From Flavobacteriia bacterium (lineage in GTDB: Bacteria; Bacteroidota; Bacteroidia; Flavobacteriales_D; Crocinitomicaceae), in assembly GCA_004295165.1 (NCBI GenBank), contig RDZL01000139.1, positions 1 to 32,442 of the forward strand: DNA of 32,442 bases. Direction: 5' to 3'. How positions within the stretch are numbered: position 1 is the stretch's first letter; each line of letters begins with the position of its first letter. Positions 9,033-15,370 of this stretch are shown piece by piece. A program made the translations under genes and the position numbers. Under the pieces are notes generated by a model. It did no database searches and had not been told where the DNA came from. It saw nothing but the letters and a program-made list of their open reading frames with translations.

Positions 9033-9048
9033 TGTTTCACGTGAAACA
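9033..9048. other. parS centromere-like site 1 (ParB-binding)
   Basis: The 16-base sequence TGTTTCACGTGAAACA is a perfect palindrome and matches the widely conserved chromosomal parS consensus bound by ParB (Spo0J). It lies in the 31-base gap between ybeY and mnmG, nine bases before the mnmG ATG. A given 16-mer is expected about 8e-6 times in a window of this size. Confidence 0.93.
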
Positions 9049-9055
9049 ACAAGGT

Positions 9056-9493
9056 TTAGTTTTCGATTGTTTCACGTGAAACAAATCTGTTTATATAAAA
9101 ATCTTCCTTAGCGCGCATCACTTTAATATCGGCATCCGTTTTGTCCTTGTAACCACATAAGTGCAAAACACCATGGAAAACGACACGGTAGAATTCCAAT
9201 TCATAACTCTGGTTCAAGGACTGCGCGTTATCCTTTACGCGATCTAGAGAAATCATAACATCGCCAGAAACTTCAGGAAACGAAGAATAATCAAAAGTGA
9301 TGACATCGGTAAAATAGTCGTGATTGAGGTATTGCTTATTGACTTCTAACAAGTATTCATCATCGGTAAAGACCAAGCTTAGGTCTTTCAAAACCTTCCC
9401 TTCTTGGATTGCTAAATTTTTTACAGCTTCTTTTAAATCCTTTTTCGAAACGAAACTTGGTATTTTCACACCGAGATTTACTATTGTCGTCAT
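9056..9493 (-). CDS. ybeY: Endoribonuclease YbeY (rRNA maturation factor)
   Basis: YbeY is a metal-dependent endoribonuclease involved in 16S rRNA 3'-end maturation and ribosome quality control. The 145-residue product shows the family core YFTDVITFDYS, SGDVMISLDRV and the zinc-motif region HGVLHLCGYKDKT. The first two ligands are His107 and His111. At the position of the third ligand, His in E. coli (GYDH), this protein has Asp117. The start ATG (9491-9493) overlaps the stop of the RsbW-like gene by four bases (ATGA), so translation is likely coupled. The last residues (VSRET, 138-142) are encoded by a parS site. Family identity is firm. Confidence 0.93.
   Translation of the reverse strand: MTTIVNLGVKIPSFVSKKDLKEAVKNLAIQEGKVLKDLSLVFTDDEYLLEVNKQYLNHDYFTDVITFDYSSFPEVSGDVMISLDRVKDNAQSLNQSYELEFYRVVFHGVLHLCGYKDKTDADIKVMRAKEDFYINRFVSRETIEN
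9068..9083. other. parS centromere-like site 2, inside the ybeY coding region
   Basis: An identical copy of TGTTTCACGTGAAACA whose centre is 35 bases from that of the first. Read on the minus strand it encodes part of the YbeY C-terminus (FVSRET). Two identical sites this close are not chance. Confidence 0.93.
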
Positions 9494-9903
9494 TTATGAA
9501 AATACAAATTTACTACACTACCAGTGTTTAGGAATTCTACTTCGTCTGCGAGATTCTTCATCAGAAAAACACCGCGGCCGCTGTCCTTTAAAAGATTTTC
9601 TGGAGCCGTCGGATCTGGTAATTCTAAGAAACCAAAACCCTTTCCTTCGTCTTTTACCTGAATGCAAAACAGCTCGTTGTGATCACCTACTTTTAATTCG
9701 ACTTTAGCGTCGGGAATATCCTTATTTCCGTGTTGAATAGCGTTGTTAACTGCCTCAGAAACAGCTATTAACACGTTTCCGAAAGCATCTTCTTTCACAC
9801 CAAATTCCTCACAAATACCCCCAACTAATTTCTCAACATCAATAAGTGACTGATAATCAGATGGTAGAACCACTTCTGTAACAATAGAAAATCCTTCTTT
9901 CAT
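9490..9903 (-). CDS. RsbW-like anti-sigma factor / HATPase-domain protein
   Basis: A 137-residue protein that is essentially one GHKL ATPase domain of the serine-kinase anti-sigma type (RsbW/SpoIIAB). Motifs: N-box AVSEAVNNAIQHGN, G1 box VKDEGKGFGF, G2 region DSGRGVFLMKNLADEV. Relatives phosphorylate an anti-anti-sigma partner or hold a sigma factor; no STAS protein or sigma factor gene lies nearby, so its partner is unknown. It sits between a DUF4175 membrane protein (19-base gap upstream) and ybeY (ATGA overlap downstream), and would be expressed with ribosome-maturation and tRNA-modification genes. The domain call is firm, the role open. Confidence 0.88.
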   Translation of the reverse strand: MKEGFSIVTEVVLPSDYQSLIDVEKLVGGICEEFGVKEDAFGNVLIAVSEAVNNAIQHGNKDIPDAKVELKVGDHNELFCIQVKDEGKGFGFLELPDPTAPENLLKDSGRGVFLMKNLADEVEFLNTGSVVNLYFHK

Positions 9904-9922
9904 AATATAAAAATCACGAAAA

Positions 9923-12900
9923 TCACTGATTTAAATAAGCATCTGAACGCTGTTTGTAATATAATTGCAACGCAGGATCGATGGCTTTAATTAATTCCAG
10001 CTCATTCCATTTCGACCTTTTATACTCTTCAAATCGAATTTGGTTACCTTTTTCTACATCTTTTCCGGACTTAGATTCACGCTTATCTTCAAAACCACGT
10101 TTCATGATCGCATCTTCGCTTTCTAATAAGCGCGTAAGAATTTCTTTTTGCCTTTGAATCGTTTGCGGATTTACGCGTTTGAGTAACAAATCTTTTTCCT
10201 GTTCTTCTAATTCCTTCAAAAGCGGATTGAGCTGATTTCCTAACCCTTTTCCTTCCTTGTTCAATTCTTGTTTGAGCTGTTCTAAACGTTGTCTGATAGC
10301 CGTTTGCTCAGCTGCCATTCGGGCCAACTCTTTAGAACCTAAACCTGGTAAGCCCTGACCTGCTTGCCCTTCTTTACCCGGTGCAGAACCCGGTTGCTGA
10401 CCCGGTTTGTTTCCTCCTGGGTTCGAACCTTTCTGCATTTGCTCTAGTTGTTTTTTGAGCATTTCCTTCATGTCCCCGGAAGACATACTCTGACCTGCTT
10501 TTGGCCTACCCTTTCCTGGATTATCACAACTTCCATTACCTTGCATTTGCGAATTCATTTGTTGTTGCATTGACTGCAGCGCTTCATTGAGGAGTAGCGC
10601 TAAATTGTTATATGAAGTCATTACCAATTGCTGGTGTTTCTCTATATCCTTCTTACGGTGATCGTCTATGGCCTCAATAGTCGATTTCTGATGACTCACT
10701 ATTGCATTTAGTTCAGTATCTATAAATGTGGCAATCTTGGGTTGTCTTTTTGCCAAAGCAAGCAAGCTATCTCTAATGATTTTGGTGTCGTCGTTGATGC
10801 GCTGCTGGCGCCTACCTAATTTACGGTAGACAGGATCTTTGGTGCTAATTTTAACGAAATTCTTCTGCGTTTTTTCTTGATCAAAACTTAAATTGATCAA
10901 TCCTTCTAATATGGCCCGCAAACTTTCCATGTCCTCTTCTTGCTGTTCTTTATTGGATTGATTTTGCTTGGCGTTTAATTGAGAAGACATTGCTTTCATT
11001 CCATCAGAAGCAGATTTCTGCTTTTCGCTCGCTTTTTTAGATTTACCTTCTGAAATTTCTTGCTCAGCATTTTGTAGGTCATTAGAAACTTGTTCTTCTA
11101 AGGCATCTAATATGTCTAGATCTAATGGGCGTGCTAAATCCTTATTTAGTTCTTGAACTTCATTGAGCTCTTTTTTAATTTCATTGAATTTTTCATTGAG
11201 CTCTTTTTGTTTTTGGAGGAGGTCTTCCTTGGAGAGTTCTTGATTTTGCTCCTTTAGCTCTTCTTGTTCTTTAGCCAATGCATCTAGTTCTTTTTCTAAA
11301 TCATCGATGCGTTCGTTGACCTGCATTTTCTTCAAAAGTTCAAGACTGCGATCGAGTTGCTTATTCATATCTTCGGTAGACTGCTGCAATTCATCTAGTT
11401 TCTCTTTGGTTTGGTCTTTATCTTGTTCTTTTAAAAGCGATTCTAGTTGCTCTAGGAGCGCTTTTAATTCGTCATCCATCACTTCATTAAGAAGTTGTTC
11501 TAAAAGCTGCTGTTTCTCTAATAATTGCTCATCTAAGGGTGAGAGTTGATTCTTCTGTTCGGTACTTTGTTTGATTTCTTCTAAACTTTCCTGAATTTGC
11601 TGTTGCAATTGTTGTTGTTGCTGCTGTAGCTGTTCTACTTTATTGAGTTTATTCCAATTTGTAGTTTTTGATTGTAGGGCTTCTTTTTTAAACTCTTGTA
11701 CCTCTTTTTGAAACTGTTGCGTTTTTTTGAATACGTCCTGCAATTCGTTTAATTGCTCGGCTTGCTCTTCTTTTCGCTGATCATTTAATTGCTCTAAACT
11801 TGGTAATTTATAGGTTAATGTTTCACTTTTTGTTGCCTTATGACCGTTCACACCATCGTTGTCATACACCACAAAATAATAAGTGATGATGTCGTTTAAT
11901 TGTATTTTTTCTCGTCTGAAATCTACGCCGAAATCAAATTTTTGCAACGTACCTTTAACCGTTTGCACATCTAAGCGTTGGGTTCTCTTTTGTCCGTTTT
12001 CTTGTTCGATGGTATAAACAAATTGAAGTTTACTTAGTCCGTAATCATCTGAAATAGCACCTTGAAAATATTTTCTACCATCTATGAGCGTATCTTGTTC
12101 TTCTTGTACCTCAATTCCAGGATGGGCATCTTTCAATACTTCAATTTTAGATACAACTGTGTCATTTTGTCGTGTTTGTGCATTAGTGAGTACAAACTTT
12201 AAGCGGCCGCTACTTCTGTATTCTTGAGTAAACTGACTATAAATTGGATCGAGATTTTTGATTTTATTTTGCCAAAATAACTGCAGTTTACTAGTGTTTT
12301 TTGTTGCAATCTCCCAACGAACGTTAGTTCCTTCGGGTAAAGTAAGATCACTTGTATTTTCAATAACACGCGCTGGCTTTTGAAGATATTCAGGATAGGA
12401 GCAATAGGCTTTCAGCGTACCTAAAACAGCTTTTCTATTGACACGAATCCATTTATGTTGGCTATTGAATTCATTGGTTGTTAAGAAAAATGAAGTTGTT
12501 TTTTGAAGCTGCTGAATTTTGTATGTAAATGAATTTCGTTTAACTTGTTTCATGAGAAACTTTCCTTGATCAAGGACAATGTAAAGTTGTTTTGGCAATA
12601 AATAATAACCTGGAGCCGGCTTCACTTTAACTTGAATCTCAAGGCTACTGCCTTCTTGAATGCTATTTGGGATCGCTTCAAAAATAAAAACATAAGGATT
12701 AGGTTCTTTGAATTCTTTGGAATACTGTAGTACCCTGTTGGTTCCTTGCGTAAGAATTTGAGGTACAAACCAAGCAACCGCTAGAAATCCAAATAAAACA
12801 GGTAACAAATATTTGAGATATTGTCGTTGGGCTTTGTACTCAATGGCTGTTTCAAAAGAAATGACATTCAATTGATTGGCACGCTGGGCAATGCTTGCTG

Positions 12901-13288
12901 AAATGAGGTCAATATTTCCGATGTGTCCGTCGAGGTCTTGCTGGAGTTGAATAGTGTTCTTTAATTTATCGGCAACCTCCGGAAAAAAAGAACCGATGAT
13001 TTCAGCTGCCTGTAAATGAGAAATTCTTTTGCCAAATGCTGATAAACGACTCAAGGGAATACCTATCCATCGAATGAATAAGTAACTTTGAATGACAATA
13101 AAACTAAAAAAAAGAATAGCCCTAATCAGGATTGGAAAACGACCAAAAAATTCCAGAAAAGATGTAGCTAAAAGTGCCAACAGAAAAAACAACGCAAACA
13201 ATAAACTCCCTCTAATCAATTGATTTTTGTAATACTTCCTGATGAAAGCATCAATTTGATCAATAAGATGGTTGAAAGTCGATTGCAT
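9923..13288 (-). CDS. DUF4175-family large membrane protein with long coiled coil
   Basis: An 1121-residue protein of unknown function that resembles the DUF4175 family. Membrane segments are seen at about residues 27-48, 53-75 and 155-175, before a beta-rich region (about 190-500). Then comes a very long Gln/Glu/Lys-rich coiled coil (about 505-770) with a poly-Gln run (QLQQQQQQLQQQIQ). Next is a second helical region, a Gly/Pro/Gln-rich linker (KGSNPGGNKPGQQPGS and around) and a charged C-terminal helix. The domain order suggests an inner-membrane anchor with an extended scaffold on one side. It is first of a four-gene operon with the RsbW-like ATPase, ybeY and mnmG, and its promoter lies at the edge of the candidate origin. 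DUF4175 membership is judged from architecture, not from a search. Confidence 0.75.
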   Translation of the reverse strand: MQSTFNHLIDQIDAFIRKYYKNQLIRGSLLFALFFLLALLATSFLEFFGRFPILIRAILFFSFIVIQSYLFIRWIGIPLSRLSAFGKRISHLQAAEIIGSFFPEVADKLKNTIQLQQDLDGHIGNIDLISASIAQRANQLNVISFETAIEYKAQRQYLKYLLPVLFGFLAVAWFVPQILTQGTNRVLQYSKEFKEPNPYVFIFEAIPNSIQEGSSLEIQVKVKPAPGYYLLPKQLYIVLDQGKFLMKQVKRNSFTYKIQQLQKTTSFFLTTNEFNSQHKWIRVNRKAVLGTLKAYCSYPEYLQKPARVIENTSDLTLPEGTNVRWEIATKNTSKLQLFWQNKIKNLDPIYSQFTQEYRSSGRLKFVLTNAQTRQNDTVVSKIEVLKDAHPGIEVQEEQDTLIDGRKYFQGAISDDYGLSKLQFVYTIEQENGQKRTQRLDVQTVKGTLQKFDFGVDFRREKIQLNDIITYYFVVYDNDGVNGHKATKSETLTYKLPSLEQLNDQRKEEQAEQLNELQDVFKKTQQFQKEVQEFKKEALQSKTTNWNKLNKVEQLQQQQQQLQQQIQESLEEIKQSTEQKNQLSPLDEQLLEKQQLLEQLLNEVMDDELKALLEQLESLLKEQDKDQTKEKLDELQQSTEDMNKQLDRSLELLKKMQVNERIDDLEKELDALAKEQEELKEQNQELSKEDLLQKQKELNEKFNEIKKELNEVQELNKDLARPLDLDILDALEEQVSNDLQNAEQEISEGKSKKASEKQKSASDGMKAMSSQLNAKQNQSNKEQQEEDMESLRAILEGLINLSFDQEKTQKNFVKISTKDPVYRKLGRRQQRINDDTKIIRDSLLALAKRQPKIATFIDTELNAIVSHQKSTIEAIDDHRKKDIEKHQQLVMTSYNNLALLLNEALQSMQQQMNSQMQGNGSCDNPGKGRPKAGQSMSSGDMKEMLKKQLEQMQKGSNPGGNKPGQQPGSAPGKEGQAGQGLPGLGSKELARMAAEQTAIRQRLEQLKQELNKEGKGLGNQLNPLLKELEEQEKDLLLKRVNPQTIQRQKEILTRLLESEDAIMKRGFEDKRESKSGKDVEKGNQIRFEEYKRSKWNELELIKAIDPALQLYYKQRSDAYLNQ

Positions 13289-13292
13289 AGGT

Positions 13293-13322
13293 TAAAGCTA
13301 CTGTTTCATTTGCTAGCTACAA
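13293..13322 (-). promoter_or_regulatory. Promoter of the DUF4175-rsbW-like-ybeY-mnmG operon
   Basis: On the minus strand a TTG (13320-13322) is followed after exactly 19 bases by TAGCTTTA (13293-13300). That is one mismatch from TAnnTTTG and has canonical Bacteroidota spacing. The ATG at 13288 follows four bases later. Confidence 0.5.
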
Positions 13323-13361
13323 AATTAAAAGCTTAAGCGCTCTTTAATAAGATTAATATAT

Positions 13362-13375
13362 TTCTTTTAAAAGAA
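13362..13375. repeat. 14-base perfect palindrome within the origin candidate
   Basis: TTCTTTTAAAAGAA, symmetrical about 13368/13369, in the most AT-rich part of the spacer. Confidence 0.6.
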
Positions 13376-13415
13376 TTTTTAAAAATATTTACTACTACTA
13401 TTAAGGATGTTCATT

Positions 13416-13424
13416 TGTGTATAA
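13416..13424 (-). other. Perfect DnaA box in the intergenic region
   Basis: Minus-strand TTATACACA matches TTATNCACA at every fixed position. It stands next to long A/T runs and a TACTACTACTATTA repeat at 13390-13403. Confidence 0.5.
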
Positions 13425-13795
13425 TTAGAATGTGTTTTAATTGTTTTTTTGAAATAAGGCTGTTTATGAACATTCTATCCACTATTTTAATCATATAAAC
13501 AATTGATAATAAATTAGATACAGATTAATAAACAAAAAGTTAAAATGATAACTTGTTTAAAAAATATAATGAAAACACGCGTCAAATTGGTTTGAAACTG
13601 GTTGAAAAGCATTGCATAAAGAAAGCTAAAAAATAGTGCGTATATCAAGCCTATTTGAGCTTATACAAAAGAACCATATATCCAAAAAACATTATAAAGT
13701 ATTTTCAACACGTTATAAACGCAAATTGGCAGACAACTGTTTGTAAATGCAACCTACTTATTGAGCTGTAGCGTCATTTATTTTTAGTTTGTTTA

Positions 13796-13809
13796 TAAGT
13801 TTAAACTTA
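13796..13809. repeat. 14-base perfect palindrome upstream of rpiB
   Basis: TAAGTTTAAACTTA, about 29 bases before the rpiB start and overlapping a one-mismatch DnaA box (13790-13798). It could be an operator for rpiB or part of the origin. Confidence 0.6.
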
Positions 13810-13837
13810 AAATAGTACTTAATTTAGCGCAAAAAAG

Positions 13838-14266
13838 ATGATAATTCCAATTGGCTCCGATCACGCTGGTTTTGAAACCAAGCAAATACTCATCGCTCAT
13901 CTAACCGCGTTAGGATACGAGGTAAAGGATTACGGCTGTTATTCTGAACAAAGTATTGATTACCCAGACTACGCACATCCTGTTGCTGCTCATATTGAAG
14001 CCAACCCTGGTAGTCTTGGTATTTTACTTTGTGGATCTGGCAATGGCATTAGCATGACCGCCAATAAACACCAAGCTATTCGTTGTGCACTTTGCTGGAC
14101 GCCAGAAATCGCTGAGCTTGCGCGCCTTCACAACGATGCTAATATCATTTCGTTACCCGCCCGATTTATCTCTGTAGATGAAGCCAAAGAAATGGTAAAC
14201 GTCTTTTTAAATACAGCTTTTGAAGGCGGGCGTCACGCAACGCGCGTAGCTAAAATTTCTTGCTAG
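13838..14266 (+). CDS. rpiB: Ribose-5-phosphate isomerase B
   Basis: Interconverts ribose-5-phosphate and ribulose-5-phosphate in the pentose phosphate pathway, in the cytoplasm. The 142-residue product shows the RpiB signature GSDHAGFETK at the N-terminus. The catalytic Cys65 lies in LLCGSGNGISM and the ring-opening His98 in RLHNDANII. These features separate it from LacA/LacB-type subunits only by degree. It is a single-gene unit pointing away from the candidate origin. A palindrome lies upstream. Its TAG (14264-14266) overlaps the stop of the convergent OmpA-family gene within CTAG. Confidence 0.95.
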   Translation: MIIPIGSDHAGFETKQILIAHLTALGYEVKDYGCYSEQSIDYPDYAHPVAAHIEANPGSLGILLCGSGNGISMTANKHQAIRCALCWTPEIAELARLHNDANIISLPARFISVDEAKEMVNVFLNTAFEGGRHATRVAKISC

Positions 14267-15354
14267 TTTTCTTTGATCAAGATTTCTACCCTTCTGTTCG
14301 CTTCTTTTTCTTCTTCGTCTTTGGGCTTCTTATAAACGGGTTTAGAAGAACCAAAACCTATTGGATATAAGCGTTTGGCCGACACCCCATTTTGAACCAG
14401 GTAATTCTTCACCATTTCAGCACGTTGTTTGGATAGTTTTTGTGCTTTTTTTGCACCGTTCTCATCTAAATTAACATGCCCGTGAATTTCAATATTGATC
14501 TGCGGATTCAGTAGCAGTAAGTCGCGCAAACGATTGAGTTGCGCGTAAGATTCTTCCATTATTTCGGGTAAACCTGCACTGAAATAAACTTGTTCGAGTT
14601 TGGTAAGCTCACCAGTTTTGAAACCGCTTAAGTAAATAGTATCTATGTAAGTGGCTCCAAGTGGTATACGGTGTTCTTTGTATTCAACAGGAAAATAACC
14701 TGGCGCTTCAATTTTGAGGGAACCTTTTTTAATAGGTTGTTTAAGACTGATGCTTAATTGCGAGGCAAAATATGAACCGTTGATTTCAGGGGCGCCCTGT
14801 AAACTAATTCTGCCCGAAATAGGCGCTCGTGTTTGTCCGTCGCGTAAAACTAGGGTGTAAACAGGAAGCGCTTCGTCGTAAGTAAAATCTAAAATTTGTT
14901 CTTCCTCCCCTAAATTAGTTGCAAGAAAGGCACTTTCAAATAATACAGCATCTCTTAAGTTTCCCTGAGTTTCTAAGCAAATGGTGGCAAATTGGTTTTT
15001 TTCTAATTCCACATTTTGCAGCGCCAAAAAGTTCTTTTCGTCAAATGCAACACTATCCGTTTGTGTTTTTTGCAGCGGTGTAAGATCGCACCATTCTTCG
15101 TTACTGATGTAGAGAACGCCTTTCGCATAATGCAAGGAAGCGCTGATAGTTGTGATATTCAAATTAAATTTTCCTGTTTTTGGAGCTATGAAAACCAACC
15201 ACATTTGATTTTGTTTTTTCTCTCCTAAGAAGTTGAGAGAAAAAGAGCCTTCTATAGGAGCAAAAACTGCTCCCGCACAATTGTTGTAGGAAGAGCGCTG
15301 GGCAAACAGCACGTTGAGCGCTGTGGTGAAAAGAAGAAATAGAAAAATTTTCAC
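14263..15354 (-). CDS. OmpA-family outer-membrane protein
   Basis: A secreted protein of 363 residues. An N-terminal signal peptide (MKIFLFLLFTTALNVLFAQ) is followed by a beta-rich domain that begins RSSYNNCAGAVFAPIEGSF. A middle region resembles a carboxypeptidase-regulatory-like fold (VYTLVLRDGQTRAPISGRIS). The C-terminal OmpA peptidoglycan-binding domain covers about residues 255-360 (VYFSAGLPEI, IEIHGHVN, LSKQRAEMVKNYLVQNGV, IGFGSSKPV, RRVEILI). By family it tethers the outer membrane to peptidoglycan. It is last in a three-gene leftward cluster with a DUF4403-like lipoprotein and a small signal-peptide protein, 16 bases after the former. Confidence 0.9.
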   Translation of the reverse strand: MKIFLFLLFTTALNVLFAQRSSYNNCAGAVFAPIEGSFSLNFLGEKKQNQMWLVFIAPKTGKFNLNITTISASLHYAKGVLYISNEEWCDLTPLQKTQTDSVAFDEKNFLALQNVELEKNQFATICLETQGNLRDAVLFESAFLATNLGEEEQILDFTYDEALPVYTLVLRDGQTRAPISGRISLQGAPEINGSYFASQLSISLKQPIKKGSLKIEAPGYFPVEYKEHRIPLGATYIDTIYLSGFKTGELTKLEQVYFSAGLPEIMEESYAQLNRLRDLLLLNPQINIEIHGHVNLDENGAKKAQKLSKQRAEMVKNYLVQNGVSAKRLYPIGFGSSKPVYKKPKDEEEKEANRRVEILIKEN

Positions 15355-15370
15355 AAAACCTTTGTACGGC

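Larger units (their letters stand above)
13289..13837. other. AT-rich intergenic region, candidate chromosomal replication origin
   Basis: This is the only gene-free stretch longer than 300 bases in the window. It holds no open frame worth calling. It is strongly AT-rich (line 13381-13440 has 12 G/C of 60). It contains a perfect DnaA box TTATACACA (minus, 13416-13424) and one-mismatch boxes at 13464-13472, 13661-13669, 13702-13710 and 13790-13798. A TATCCAC core lies at 13476-13482. Two 14-base perfect palindromes (13362-13375 and 13796-13809) and long A/T runs at 13340-13390 could act as an unwinding region. Two parS sites lie about 4.2 kb away. No dnaA or dnaN is adjacent, which is not unusual in this phylum. 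The oriC call is an inference. Confidence 0.5.

Noticed and set aside
13289-13837. Small protein genes or an RNA gene in the long spacer
   Set aside because: Only frames of about ten codons are present and no tRNA-like or GC-rich hairpin structure is seen.
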